Notes: generated by a model from the letters alone, not told the origin. Positions 39,781 to 51,800 are shown, numbered from the stretch's first letter. The stretch: 64,000 nt of DNA from Temnothorax longispinosus (GCF_030848805.1 NW_027269815.1:99501-163500); one strand, 5' to 3'. Program-made: numbers and translations.

Positions 39781-42268
39781 AATGGGGAGTTAAGAGTGAT
39801 TGGGGTATCAGCGACCATAATGTGTTGCTGATACGTATGACCTATGGTGAGAATGCTGAGCGGATGGAAGGTATGCGTAGATGGGTGTGTAAAGACGTGG
39901 ACTGGGAGGGTTACATGAGCGATCTAGTGGAGTATGCGTCGGAGAATGCTGTGAATGTGATGGATGACTGGGACGCGGAGAGCTTGGCGGAGCGCGTCAC
40001 ATCATGGATCCTGAGGGCGAATGACAATAGAATGAAAAGGCGAGTGTGTGGGGTTGCGAAGAAGCTTGTGTGGTGGACGGATGAGCTTGAGCGCATGAAG
40101 AAGGATGTGAGGAAGTGTAGGCGTGCCTACCAGCGAATGAGAGGGAGAAATAGAAGTCGAGTGGAAGGATGCGTACAAACGTACTCTCACAGAGTACAAG
40201 AGAGCGATATGGAGAGTGAAAGAGGAGAACTGGAGACAGTTCGTGAGTGAAATCGGGATCCATGGGGTGATGTGTACAAAGTGTGTATGGGTAAGTACGG
40301 ACGAGACAGACTGAGTGCTATGAAGGTGGGTGACAGGACAACGAGTACGTGGAAAAAGAGTGCGAATGTGGTGCTAAATCGCTTCTTCCCGGACACGGGA
40401 ATGGATGATGTACGACTGGCAAAGAGAGAGATGATTGAAAGAACGTTCGAGTGGAATGAAGTAGATGTGGCTGTGAGGGCGATGAAAGTGGGTAAGGCAC
40501 CCGGTTGGATGGAGTAACGGCGGAAATGTTGCGTGCCGCTTGGCGCGCAATTCCAGAATGGTTGAAGAGAATGTATGATATGTGTCTGAGTACCAATCGC
40601 TTTCCAAAGGTGTGGAAGAAAGCGAGAGTGGTTGTATTGCTGAAGTCCCCAGAGAAAGTGCGGTCGGACCCCGGGTCGTACAGATCGATCAGCCTGTTGT
40701 CTGTGCTTGGGAAAGTGTTGGAGCGACTGATGGTAAATAGGCTGGAGCGATTGATGAGTGACAGAATGTGTGAGGCACATCACGGGTTTGTGAAGAGACG
40801 TTCGACCGAGAGTGCGTGGAATAGCGTGTGTGAGTGCGTGAGTGGGTCCGGGCACAAGTATGTGTTGGGAATTTTTGTGGACTTCCAGGGTGCCTTCGAC
40901 AACCTGGAATGGCCATGTGTGATTGAAAAACTGCGTGAGGAAGGATGTAACGAGATTGGGTTGTGGGAAAGTTATTTTGATGAAAGACAGGCATGTATGA
41001 TGGGAACGAATGATGAAGTATGGAAGAGGGTTCGGCGGGGTGCACCGCAGGGGTCCATCTGCGGCCCAATCATTTGAGATCTGCAGATGGTCAGACTCCT
41101 GTGGGAACTCCGCGGACGAGGATGCAAGGCGACGGCGTATGCCGATGATCTGTTCGTGCCTGTCGAAGGACAGAGCCGGGCGGATCTGGAGAGAATGGGG
41201 AACGAGTGGATGAGGATAGTGAACGAATAGGGTGCGAGTGTAGGTGTGAAAGTTTCAGAGAGCAAGACAGTCATGATGCTCCTGAAAGGGAATATGTCGG
41301 AAACGAGACACCCGAGCGTTAGTGTGAATGGGAAGCATGTGAGGTATGTGAAGTGTGTGAGATATCTGGGTGTGTGTGTGTGGGTGAGCGAGCGAATGAG
41401 CTTTAAGCCGCACCTGGAGCGTATGAGACAGAAGTGTGTGAGTGTAGTGGGAAAGTTAAGACGAGTGATGAGGAGCGAATGGGGATTGCGAAAGAGAGCA
41501 TGGCGTGTGATTTATAAGGGTTTGTTTGCTGCGTGTGTTATGTATGGTGCGAGCGTGTGGTATGAAGCCATGGGGTACGGATATGCGCGAGTGGCAATCA
41601 ATAGATGCCAAAGAGTGGCGATGAGCGCCTGTTTGAATGTCTGTAGAACGGTCTCCACGGAGGCCATGCAGGTATTGATGGGTGGTCTTCCGTGGGACCT
41701 GGAGTGCGTGAAAAGAGGTATGACTGTAAGAATTAAGAATGGCTGGAGATTGGGTGAAAAAGGTATTATGAGTGAAGAGGATGTAAGAACGAGAGATGTG
41801 GATGAGAGCTTGGAGCTGTTGAATGCTAGGTTGTATGAAAGATGGCAGAATAAATGGGATAACAGTGCGAAGGGACAAGTGACACATGGCTTCATACGGG
41901 ATGTGAGGTTTGCCGAGGTTTGTCTGGGATTTGAGCCGAGCCTATGGCTCGACTATATCTTGACGGGTCACGGCAGTTTGAATGAGTTCTTGCATAAAAG
42001 GGGATTGTCTGAGACTGAAAATTGTGCGTGTGGTGCTGAGTGCAAGGATTGGAAGCATGTGATGATGGAATGTGAAATGTATGAGGACATCAGGAGCTTG
42101 AACGAATGGGGAGTCAGGGTGAGTGAGGATGGTAGAGTGGATGTGAGCGAGGTACTGGAGCGAAAGAAAAGATATGAGAGTCTGAGCAGGTTTGCGGCAT
42201 GTGTGTTTCAGCGAAGAATGAGTGGGATGCGTGAGACGTGTGAATTAGGGCTGCGGCTATCCGGATAA
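39781..42268 (+). pseudogene. R1-clade LINE ORF2, right part (RT)
   Basis: The frame continues after the Merlin insertion: SDHNVLL, a linker, RT motifs VVLLKSPEK, SYRSISLLSVLGKV, IFVDFQGAFDNLEW, RRGAPQGSICGP and YADDLFV. The C-terminal CxC-type finger reads CACGAECKDWKHVMMEC. Frameshifts occur near 40140, 40245 and 40505. TGA (about 41076) and TAG (41228-41230) replace tryptophan codons. The Asp pair of the YADD motif is intact. It ends at 42268 without an obvious tail. Confidence 0.85.
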
Positions 42269-42420
42269 AAATTATTCGAATATTCGGATAACGGATATAA
42301 TGAATATTCGTTATCCGGATCATCCGATATCTGAATATTTAAATAATCTGCAACAAAATGTTCGAATATTTCGGATATCCGGATAGTGCAGATATCCGGA
42401 TAATGCGGATATCCAAAAAT
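42250..42420. repeat. ATCCGGATA-rich simple repeat
   Basis: Repeated GATATCCGGATA and GAATATTCGGATA phrases in both orientations. It abuts the end of the LINE ORF2. Confidence 0.6.
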
Positions 42421-43102
42421 GTCGTTATCAAAATAACGACAATATTATTTATTTATTTAGTCGACTATACATGCCTTTTCAAGTCACAGCAAGTATTAGA
42501 TAATGCAAGTATTAGATATGCGGATATTCGTATAATATATATGAACACTGTTCTTTCGTGAACACGTAGATATTGCACAATGTCAGATTTGTTTGCAATC
42601 TGACCGATGAGCATTTTATTCTTCTTAAAAGGGTATTCACATTCGAAGCGTCGAAAAATAGGCGTATTTCACAAATTTTTTGCGGGAGCCTAATGTATTG
42701 GCTACTTACAAGGATTTTACATGGATTATATCTACCTCCAAGGAGCTACTTTTGTTTTACCAACGTAATGATGAGAAGGCCATGATTCCTTAATCTCCTG
42801 GAAATTAACAAAACTTTGCCTCGTGGGGACAGATGAAGACACATATCTTGTTTATGTTTTATCATAGTTTCACACAGTCATTTAATGTTTTGCGAAAATG
42901 ACAATTGATCACATGTTTCACACACTGTTTTGCATATCAAAAGACACGGTAGTGTCTCGCGCCAAGTACGCGTTTCATACACGCAATGCGCTGACCCAAG
43001 CAGAACAGAAAGTCAGATGTTATCAAAATAACGACAATATTATTTATTTATTTAGTCGACTATACATGCCTTTTCAAGTCACAGCAAGTATTAGATAATG
43101 CA
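42418..43102. repeat. Direct 85-bp repeats around 510 bp
   Basis: TTATCAAAATAACGACAATA through GCAAGTATTAGATAATGCA occurs at 42423-42505 and again at 43019-43102. The intervening DNA has a short 70-codon frame without recognisable features and a Helitron-like end. Confidence 0.75.
42938..42998 (-). mobile_element. Helitron-like 3' end, inverted fragment
   Basis: The minus strand reads GTACTTGGCGCGAGACACTA, then CCGTGTC, and ends TTTTGA|T. This is the same hairpin terminus as at 5702, 7778 and 51620. Confidence 0.5.
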
Positions 43103-43129
43103 CAGAAAAGAACAAGGTTCACTGTAAGA

Positions 43130-43270
43130 AAAACAAAGACTATCATATATATAAAAAAGGAAAATAAAAATCTCTTTTATTTATTTACTCTTTTAGACAA
43201 ACAAAGACTATCATATATATATAAAAAAGAAAAATAAAAATTTCTTTTATTTATTTACTCTTTTAGACAA
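43130..43270. repeat. Tandem repeat, about 69 bp x 2
   Basis: CAAAGACTATCATATATATA, then CTTTTATTTATTTACTCTTTT, is repeated almost exactly. Non-coding. Confidence 0.75.
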
Positions 43271-43354
43271 TTCTATTTTAGTAGGTTTCCCAGATTCTAA
43301 AGTTATTTAGCTGAAAAACAAAGAGATTGCTATTCTAACATAAAAAAACAAAAA

Positions 43355-43844
43355 AGTGACCGCAAAAACAGGCCAAAAATCGCCTGTTTTCACCCTTGTC
43401 TTTTTTCACCCTTGAATTTAGACTTCTACTTAGTTAGTACTAAATGATAGTCTATAATGAGTCATGAATCCTCAGAAAGTTTCAGATTGAGCCGGGTTTG
43501 AAAAAAAAGGCGAGGGAACTCACTCTAATCAAGCAGCCCAAAAGTGAGAGGGGACTCACTTTAATCACATTTATACTAACATATATTCGCGTATACCTGT
43601 AAATAATCACATAACAGCGAACGAATACGTTTTTTGAACCTATTATTATGTAAGTTTCCATTTCAACGTTTTAAACGTTTTAACAGCGAATACGCAACCA
43701 ACTTTGACCCTCCATATCTTGAAAATAAAAAGCCGGCTTAATCTGAAACTTTCTGAGGATTCATGACTCATTATAGATTATCATTTAGTACCAAGTAGAA
43801 GTTTAAATTCAAGGGTAAAAAAAGAGGCGATTTTTGCGGTCACT
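43355..43844. mobile_element. Palindromic element, 490 bp
   Basis: AGTGACCGCAAAAA at the left pairs with TTTTTGCGGTCACT at the right. Arms of more than 100 bp include TTTCAGATTRAGCCGG and TGAGTCATGAATCCTCAG. There is a CACCCTTG repeat in the left arm only. No ORF and no clear target duplication. Confidence 0.75.
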
Positions 43845-43974
43845 CTTTCAGACAACAAAAATAATTAATTAATTAGAGTTAATTAGAGAAAATTACTGAA
43901 AAATATATTAGTGTAACTCAACCAGACACTATAAATTAAATGATGAAAAACTGGACTATTTAGGATTACTTAGG

Positions 43975-45502
43975 TCAAATAAGAGACCTATTTTGGTGCA
44001 GAAATATTAAATGAGATACATTCTCTGGTAACAAACAACTTCGTTTCGCCAAGACAATGTTTCCTGCAGTGGAAAACACCCTTTCCGCTGTAGCAGATGA
44101 GGCGGGAATGCACAAAAGCTGGCGGGCTATTTTAGCCACTGCTGGGAAGCATCCTTCATGTGCCTTCCACCAAGCGCACAGATCAAGATTATGGTCAATC
44201 TGAGTTTCCGCGACGTATTTGGCAAAATCATCACCCTCATGATTTTCGTCCATTCCGAGAAGGAAATCCATGACCGTCGAGCCTTGACGCTGCTCGTTGC
44301 CATTAGGTGTGGCTAAATGTCTATGGTTTAAATTAGTGCGCCTTTGCACTTCTATGTGTATAAATGAGCGTACACTTTCAGATGGTTCCGCTATCAACTT
44401 CTTATGTCGAGGATCGAGTGGCCATTTGCATCGCTGTCACTTTATTGTTAACGTTAATATTTTCCATCTTGAATCGATCAGTGAGGTCTAAGGCCGCTCG
44501 AACTTTAAAAGTTCTTTGTAAAGAACTGTCATCGTCCTTTACCAGTAAATGGCGATTGATTAAATTGTAGATAATGGGACGCACTATACTCAATGTGATG
44601 GACTTTTCGGCGCATAAGATTGTGGTTGCTTGTTGGAATGGTTTTAGCAATACTGTAAGCTGCATAACTTTTACCCACTCTGCTTCGCATAGTTCTAACT
44701 TAGCAGCAATCGCCGACTTGAATACGGACCGGTCACTTAAAGCTGCCATAATGCCGGATCGCAAAGTTTGAAGTCTATCTAACATAAAGAATGTGGAATC
44801 CCAACGTGTCGGACATCTCTGCATCAGTCGCAATGTTGGCAATCCGAGACTTTTCAGCTTATCCTCTAAAGCGATTGTTCTGCTATAAGAATGCCGGAAT
44901 GCACTAACAATCTCTGCCCCTTTCTTTATCACAGACACACATTCTGGTGCTTCTAAGGCTGTATTGACAGACAATTGTATGGTGTGTGCTGCACATCGTA
45001 TACTGAGCATACCGTCCGTATCGCCTAGTTCTTTAGCTGCCTTAACAATATTACTAGCATTGTCATGTACAAGTCCAGTAACTTTGTTAGTTAAATTCCA
45101 TTCTTGCACAACCTCGCGAATTGTTTTCTGCAAATGTTCAGCAGTGTGGCTCTCAGTCATTTCTCTCGTCATCAAATTGACGGTGTGTAGGATCCAGTTG
45201 TCATCAAGGTAGTGTGCTGATAATGTTATATAACTGTCATTTGCCTTAGACGTCCACGCATCTGTTGTAATGGCTACAGCGTCGACTTTATCTAATGTGG
45301 TGCGCACCTGTTCCGCTGCCTCGTTGTACAAAGTGCGCATTCGGTTGTCAATCGTCCTTCTTGAAGGTACTTTGTAACCTGGAACACTGATAGCCATGAA
45401 CTGAATAAAACCTTCATTCTCTACAATCGATGTTGGGAGCATGTCGATCGCAATCATTTTGCAAATAGCCATGGTGATATCCTCTGCACGTCTAGAATTC
45501 AC
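43975..45502 (-). pseudogene. hAT-superfamily transposase, truncated and frameshifted
   Basis: From 45502 down: the RNase H-fold part with TDAWTSKANDS (first Asp), VHDNASNIVKA (second Asp), CAAHTIQLSV (the hAT CxxH) and CPTRWDST. After one frame change at about 44400 comes the dimerisation end with PASSATAERVFSTAGNIV (catalytic Glu). The order and spacing match hAT/ZBED-type transposases. The N-terminal BED zinc finger is absent, replaced by satellite from 45520. It ends with a stop at 43975. Terminal repeats not found. Confidence 0.85.
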
Positions 45503-45529
45503 AAGTTTTTTCGTTGAAATAATATTTTG

Positions 45530-46310
45530 AGATGTGATCTCGGAAACGGTACGAGATCCAGGGACGTTTTAGGTCTCATTCTCTTCGTCTCGTCGAGCCC
45601 GACGAAAAAGTTTTCTTGTAAAAATTCTTCATTTCTAACCGTTTACGAGTAATTTTTATAAATTTATATTTTTACTCGTATTTGGAAAACGGCACGAGAT
45701 ACGGGGACGAGCCCAACGCCATTCTCTTCGTCTCGTCGAGCCCGACAAAAAAGTATTCTTCCTAAAAATCCGAATCTCTAACCGTTTAGGAGTAAATTTT
45801 GTAGCTTTATTACGATTTTACTTCTTTTCCGTTCGTCTAGCTTAAAAATTGAAAAGTTTGCATTTTTCCACGTATCTCTGAAACGGTACGAGATCCAGGG
45901 ACGTTTCGGGTCTCATTCTCTTCGTCTCGTCGAGCCCGACGAAAAAGTATTGTTGTAAAAATTCTTCATTTCTAACCGTTTACGAGTTATTTTTAGAAAT
46001 TTATATTTTTACGCGTATTTCGAAAACCGCGCGAGATACGGGGACGAGCCCAACGCCATTCTCTTCGTCTTGTCGAGCCCGAGAAAAAAGTATTGTTCCT
46101 AAAAATCTGAATCTCTAACCGTTTAGAAGTAAATTTTGTAGCTTTGTCACGATTTTACTTTTTCGTCCGTCTATCTTGAAAAGTGAAAAGTTTGCATTTT
46201 TCGTGTTTCTCGGAAACGGTACGAGATACGGGGTCGTTTTTGGACTCATTCTCTTCGTCTCGTCGAGCCTGACAAATAAGTATTCTTGTAAAAATTCTTC
46301 ATTTTTTATT
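45530..46310. repeat. Satellite, 334-bp dimeric period
   Basis: CGGTACGAGATCCAGGGACG starts at about 45547 and 45881, with a variant at 46216. Between them a diverged half-unit contains CGAGATACGGGGACGAGCCC. CTCATTCTCTTCGTCTCGTC and CTAACCGTTTACGAG mark each monomer of about 167 bp. It separates the hAT fragment from LINE C. Confidence 0.85.
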
Positions 46311-48665
46311 GTATTTCAGATTGTATAAAGCATGATGGACTCTCTGCGAAACCAACGAGATATGATTCGTCCAGGATAAATTGGACGTGAGGATGACACC
46401 TAAGTTCCGTACCTCACTCACATAAGGTAAAGGCGTGTTGTTTACGACAATAGGCGGTGTACTGCCAAGATCGATGCCGTTTACATACGCTTGACTGCCA
46501 AATATGATGACCTTTGATTTTGCAGGATTGAGTTTGAGACCGTTGGAATTGGCATAGTTAAAAATGGCGTTGGCATCTCTCGAAATTAGTTCCAAGGCAT
46601 GTAAAATGTTGGCAGGTGAGCATGAAAGATAAATTTGAATGTCGTCAGCAAATATCATGTGAAGCACATAACGCAAAATTTTACATATGTCGTTGATGAA
46701 TAATATAAACAAGAGAGGGCCAAGTACGGAACCTTGCGGAACTCCAGATGAGGTAAATACCCAATCAGAGAGGTTCCCAGCATCGTCAATAACCGCTTGA
46801 GAACGGCCAGTTAAATACGAGAATATCCAGTTTAGGACTGCAACAGAAAAGCCAATTTCTTTAAGCTTGATAAGTAGCAGTAAGTGGGGAACAGTGTCAA
46901 ACGCCTTGCTGAAATCAAAGAGAATCATAATAGTGATTAAACCTTCATCAATTCCCTGCTTGATGTCATTGCAAACACGTAGAAGAGCTGACTGAGTATT
47001 ATAACTCGAGCGATACGCAGACTGTCTGGGATTGAGGATGTCATGCTCGTGTAAATAGTCAAGTATTTGTGCAGCCACAATCTTCTCGAATACTTTAGAC
47101 AGTTCTGGCAAGTTAGCAATCGGTCTAGTGTCAGACGGAGAAAGAGGTGTTCGAATTTTTGAGAGCGGACGAATATAAGCTCTCTTCCACTCAGACGGAA
47201 ACACAGAAGAATGTAGAGATCGATTCAGCAAAGACGTCAAACATGACGAGATAATTGGCCAAGCAATACGCAAAACATACAAAGGAATACCGTCGGCACC
47301 AGATGCATATGAATGAAGAGGCTTCTCAGAAATAGCCTCAAAAACAGAGCGAGGTGAGACAAAAGAGAAAACGAATTCAGGCCTGTTAACAGGAGGGCTT
47401 ACTAGAGCAATGGCCGAGATATAATCAGAATACATGCAAGGAGGCTGGGCATTAGAAACCGAAGCATAATATAGGTTAAGCTGATTAGACGTAAAAAAAT
47501 GTAACGGAGAAATAAGAGTCGATTTCGCAAGTCCCAGCCGAGCCAATTCCCGCCATAATTTAGCCGGATCAGTAATATTGATGAGTGAGTTGTAATGAAA
47601 ATTACTCTTAGCACGCTTGATATCCGCATTCAGCTGGTTACGGAAAAGTCTGTAGGTCGCGTAGCCCAATAGAGAGCGGGAACGTTTAGCCTGTTTGTAT
47701 AACTGATTGCGGACACGCATACGAGCCACCAATTCCGACGTAAGCCATCGTGCTGGAGGCCTTCTGACCACGAATGCCCTCATGGGAGCAAACACATCAA
47801 GAGTCTGCAACAAATTGCGAGACAGCACGTTGCAGAAACCGTCAACATTAGTGTCAGACAGCTCGCCAGTCTCAGCCTGAACCACATCAGCAATAGATCT
47901 AAGATGTTCAACAAATTCAGAAGCATCAATGTCTTTGAAGTTTCGTCGAGACATGGAGCGTTGAGATACAAGACTAACATTAATTGATAAAGACAATTCC
48001 AAAATATCGTGACCAGCAATGAACGGGCACGAAGATTTCGTGAATGATGAAACTTTGTCTGCATCATCCACAGCCAAAACATCGAGCCATGAATCTGAGG
48101 TAGCCGTATGATAGGTAGGTTCAGAGTTGATAATATGCAAAGATAGACTGGACATAAGCGCACGCAGATAATTCGCTTCATAGCAATCAGAGGATAAATT
48201 ACAATTTAGGTCTCCCCCTATGACTATATTTTTGTAAAGATGTGAGAATCCAGCTAGAGACTCAACAAAGTCATGCAAGAAGAGGCCTTTAGGTCTTCTG
48301 TAGATGGACGCGAATAACACTGATTGACCATCTGGGAAACGTAGTTCGATGAGCATGTACTCAGGTGAATTAATATGAAGATTGCCAGAGGTAGCTAGAA
48401 TTTTGACTTGAAGTGACTTGTTAACATAACATGCTACCCCCCCGCCCATCCGTCCCACTCTGTCATGCCGCAACAAAAAATAATTATCTAAGGCAACCAA
48501 ATTGTCGGAGATATCTGCATGAAGCCAAGTTTCAGATACGGAAATAACATGGTAAGATTTGGTCATAAGGTGTAGTCGGATGAATTCAATATGACCACGC
48601 AAAGAATTCGCATTAAATTGAGCTACTAGAAATTCAGTTGACCTAGAAACAGGGCGACAATGCAT
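46299..48665 (-). CDS. LINE C ORF2: endonuclease-reverse transcriptase, open but 3'-truncated
   Basis: A 788-codon uninterrupted frame. The APE endonuclease has FNANSLRGH, SETWLH, GGDLNCN and AGHDIL; the last replaces the usual SDH. RT follows: RPIANLPELSKVFEK, ILFDFSKAFDTVPH, SSGVPQGSVLGPLLF and FADDIQIYLS, with both catalytic Asp present. It belongs to the CR1/Jockey group. It stops at YNLKYNKK where satellite DNA begins. The C-terminal RT-connection region and 3' UTR are missing. It starts 33 bp after ORF1. Confidence 0.9.
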   Translation of the reverse strand: MHCRPVSRSTEFLVAQFNANSLRGHIEFIRLHLMTKSYHVISVSETWLHADISDNLVALDNYFLLRHDRVGRMGGGVACYVNKSLQVKILATSGNLHINSPEYMLIELRFPDGQSVLFASIYRRPKGLFLHDFVESLAGFSHLYKNIVIGGDLNCNLSSDCYEANYLRALMSSLSLHIINSEPTYHTATSDSWLDVLAVDDADKVSSFTKSSCPFIAGHDILELSLSINVSLVSQRSMSRRNFKDIDASEFVEHLRSIADVVQAETGELSDTNVDGFCNVLSRNLLQTLDVFAPMRAFVVRRPPARWLTSELVARMRVRNQLYKQAKRSRSLLGYATYRLFRNQLNADIKRAKSNFHYNSLINITDPAKLWRELARLGLAKSTLISPLHFFTSNQLNLYYASVSNAQPPCMYSDYISAIALVSPPVNRPEFVFSFVSPRSVFEAISEKPLHSYASGADGIPLYVLRIAWPIISSCLTSLLNRSLHSSVFPSEWKRAYIRPLSKIRTPLSPSDTRPIANLPELSKVFEKIVAAQILDYLHEHDILNPRQSAYRSSYNTQSALLRVCNDIKQGIDEGLITIMILFDFSKAFDTVPHLLLLIKLKEIGFSVAVLNWIFSYLTGRSQAVIDDAGNLSDWVFTSSGVPQGSVLGPLLFILFINDICKILRYVLHMIFADDIQIYLSCSPANILHALELISRDANAIFNYANSNGLKLNPAKSKVIIFGSQAYVNGIDLGSTPPIVVNNTPLPYVSEVRNLGVILTSNLSWTNHISLVSQRVHHALYNLKYNKK

Positions 48666-48698
48666 AACGGAAGACGATGAGCGATTAGCATGGGTGAG

Positions 48699-49757
48699 TC
48701 AGACAAGCTTATCAAGATCTGCGTGGGAATCGATCCGAATAACAGGCTTGCCATCGGAATGTCTAACATGAATGCGACCCCCCTTTACCCATACATAACG
48801 ATATGACCGCTCCTTAGCGACGCGTTTAGTTTGTTGCAGCAATTCGTAGCTGTCCTTAGAGAGCATCTCATTAATATATACAAAACTTTTTGAGTCGTTA
48901 CCACAAATCTCACCCTGCCTGATTGTGCCTTTGGTTCGCTTTTTCGAGATAATCAGATCGCGAACAGTACTAGAGGTTACAGTAATGATTAGTGAGTTAC
49001 CAGTTGCGGCATTAGTTTGAGAAGACGAAGAACCAGGGGGAGACTTGCGAACGGCTCTCACATTAAGAACATGAGGTGAGATGTTAGAAGCGTCAAGCAC
49101 CGCGAGCATATTCAGAGCAGCCACCGACGGAGCAACAGAGAGCGGTTCCGGCAGCCCAGACACGATGATCTCGCTATCATTGCAATCCTGCCGACCCAAG
49201 TGAGTCGCTTTTAAATCCTGTAGTTCCTTCTTAAGAGCCGCGTTCTCTAGTTCCAACGACGAAATGCGCTGAGTATTACTAGCTACGGTTTCGGATAAGC
49301 TATTAATCTGATCGAGCTTACTATTAATTACATCGTTTGTACGTTGCTGACTCTCAATGAAGGCTGAAATTCTAAGATCGGACCTTGTAATGTCGTCATT
49401 GATTCTCTGCTGATTGTCGATGAACGCAGAGATCTTAGAGTCAGACTGCTTCATCTGCTCGATCAGACTTAACAAAAGCTCATTTGTCGCAGGCAATGGG
49501 GTTGATGAGGTCGACTGAGTACGCGAGTCAGTTAAAGAGGCCATATTATCAAACTCGAAAGAAAGCGCGGTATTATCAGTTGTTGGTGTAAGAGGGGGTA
49601 AAGCCAATGACGATAAAAGAGATACGCAACACGATTCAGCGTACCTTGACACTGAATACGCCCTGATACACCCAGGATGAAACACCCTACTGCACCCGCT
49701 GCACTCAATCGACCTGTTCGCAATTGATTTCTTACACTTGCAACACGTAGGCTGCAT
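48699..49757 (-). CDS. LINE C ORF1: PHD-finger RNA-binding protein
   Basis: An intact 352-codon frame. MQPTCCKCKKSIANRSIECS begins a PHD-type finger with CSRVFHPGC. Residues about 100-190 repeat SDxxISAFIxxQQRxND three times and form a coiled coil. The C-terminal part has IIVSGLPEP and YKYVWV-like RYVWVKGGRIHVRHSDGKP, similar to the FP25-like domain of insect LINE ORF1s. It would bind LINE RNA. The start chosen is the first ATG of the frame, just upstream of the finger. Confidence 0.85.
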   Translation of the reverse strand: MQPTCCKCKKSIANRSIECSGCSRVFHPGCIRAYSVSRYAESCCVSLLSSLALPPLTPTTDNTALSFEFDNMASLTDSRTQSTSSTPLPATNELLLSLIEQMKQSDSKISAFIDNQQRINDDITRSDLRISAFIESQQRTNDVINSKLDQINSLSETVASNTQRISSLELENAALKKELQDLKATHLGRQDCNDSEIIVSGLPEPLSVAPSVAALNMLAVLDASNISPHVLNVRAVRKSPPGSSSSQTNAATGNSLIITVTSSTVRDLIISKKRTKGTIRQGEICGNDSKSFVYINEMLSKDSYELLQQTKRVAKERSYRYVWVKGGRIHVRHSDGKPVIRIDSHADLDKLV

Positions 49758-50440
49758 GTGTGCTTAGCTTAACTGACCCCAACACGAGAACACACGCAAA
49801 ACTATATATACACGCAAAAACTATATATACATAAAGTTCATCAAGATGCAAGCAACGCCGCAAGAGTCAATCAGATGAGAGCCCAGATGAGCGCGTGCAG
49901 ACACTCCGCGTACACTTTGCCGACCTGACAGCAATGTCAACGCTCGAGATCGATCAATCGCACGCAGGTCAGCCAATCAGATCACAGCAACACTACCAGC
50001 CATAACACGCGCAGTTCAGAAATCGATCAATCGATCGCACGCAAGTATAGTAGTTAGCCAATCGAATCACAACGGCGTTACCGCGCAGGTCAGCCAACAG
50101 GATGATCGAACTCACGCAGATCGCCAAAAGTACCACTCCAACGGCATGCACACTTCGGAAATAAAGTGTAGAAAGAGCAGGTCAGATAGTCAGCACATGC
50201 GCAACAGGGGTCGACGTCCTTCAAGAATAATTCTCAGAATTTAGGTTACAATCATGAGAAATATTCGTCACTCAAATGCCAATAATCAGGCGATAGCAGA
50301 GATGAGATATGAATAGCTCGTGACAAGCAGCAAAAAAAAACATGCTCACACCTGTAACAAAGGAGCCCGAAGGCAGCTTACGGCAGAGATATGTCGATTC
50401 AAAGCAGGAGCAACACAACAGACATGCACGCTGTACTCAC
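49758..50440 (-). other. LINE C 5' UTR
   Basis: No ORF. The sequence lies between ORF1 and the (AG)n tract and is rich in CGATCAATCG and CACGCAGGTCAGCCAA phrases, some repeated (49965-50105). It probably hol ds the internal promoter; not demonstrated. Confidence 0.5.
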
Positions 50441-50444
50441 CAGC

Positions 50445-50762
<318 letters not shown>

Positions 50763-51059
50763 CGATGAGTACACGATCTTCTATTCTATTCTTTCTCGTT
50801 GTATAATTCCGAGACGGTACGCACGTCCAAATTTGCTTAAACATGAATTTGTACACTCGAGATTGTGTCCTCAGATCATCATACAAAGGGAGAAAATAAA
50901 AGATTATCTATCGATCTGTCCTTCTCTATCAAAGGCAACCGAAGCGCGAAGTTGAGCGCACGTGTACGTAAAAAAAAGAAAGGCGGAAGCCGCGGAAATA
51001 CGGCGCTGCGGTAGTAAACACTAGCTCATAATAAACAGATTCGATTTTGTTTGTCAAGC

Positions 51060-51269
51060 TTAAAAAAGCACTTGAAGTATCAAATAAAATGTAATGACAA
51101 TGCATATATATAGTAAGTCATTTCTAATAAAATATGAACAATTTCTATAACTATATTCTTTTAATGCTTGTTTACATAAATCTTTTATGTCAGAGTTTAA
51201 TTTTTCGTCAAATCCTTTATCTTTACATATATTTATATATTTCTTATACAAAAACTTTAAATAAGTTTT
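51060..51269 (-). CDS. Possible terminal exon, unrecognised
   Basis: A frame of about 69 codons starts TYLKFLYKKYINICKDKGF, is lysine-rich, and ends with a hydrophobic stretch LLYICIVITFYLILQVLF, then TAA. The end looks like a C-terminal membrane anchor. AT-rich codons; no acceptor is clearly visible. Unknown family. Confidence 0.3.
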   Translation of the reverse strand, partial: KTYLKFLYKKYINICKDKGFDEKLNSDIKDLCKQALKEYSYRNCSYFIRNDLLYICIVITFYLILQVLF

Positions 51270-51448
51270 TCATAGAATCAGCGTTTAAATAATTTCAGGT
51301 ATTCATTATAGAGGCAAAAACAACCGTACGGTGACAATAATGACGTTTCTTAATGTAAAATTTAACATTTCAGATTTTGCATTGTTTAATATCTTCACTC
51401 GCGTAGAGTAAACGTAGCAAAAAAATAAAAACACTTATTATATAATTC

Positions 51449-51620
51449 GAACCCAAGCTACTTAGCATCGATCAAGCCTACTTATTTAGAATTTGATCCG
51501 TTCACTCGTTATTGAGATATCAAAATCTCGGGTATTCGCAATTCATGCGTTCGCGTAAAAAACGGTGCGGTCTCGCTTCGCGTGTACTTGACGCGAAACG
51601 CTACCGTATCTCTTGATATT
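51449..51620 (+). mobile_element. Helitron-like 3' end, diverged copy
   Basis: ATCGATCAAGCCTACTTATT, TTGATCCGTTCACTCGTTAT, CGGTCTCGCTTCGCGTGTAC and the terminal ACCGTATCTCTTGA|T match the 5088-5702 repeat at about 80 percent by eye. It lies just downstream of the THAP exon donor. Confidence 0.55.
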
Positions 51621-51673
51621 ATTGTAACGTGATTTATAAATAAAATAAAAGTTAAAAAATATTCGAAACTTAC

Positions 51674-51800
51674 CGCTGTTGCGTATCCATAATTTTTGTC
51701 TTGCATCATCCTTTGATGGAAACCTAAATAAATGTGACCCTGTAGAATATCGTCCGTTGCGACAATTTTTATAAGCACACTTATCATAAACTGTTTCCAT
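51674..51800 (-). CDS. THAP-domain first exon
   Basis: From ATG 51798-51800: METVYDKCAYKNCRNGRYST, then HLFRFPSKDDARQKLWIRNS and donor G|GTAAGT. This is the C-x4-C start of a C2CH THAP zinc finger with the HxFRFP motif. The finger binds DNA in host regulators and in P-element and related transposases. The second half of the finger (Cys, His, AVPTIF-like end) would be on a further exon. That region now holds a Helitron-like repeat, so the gene is incomplete here. Confidence 0.7.

Noticed and set aside
40187..40855. Minus-strand 222-codon ORF
   Set aside because: Antisense shadow of the R1-type LINE ORF2, which has RT motifs on the plus strand.
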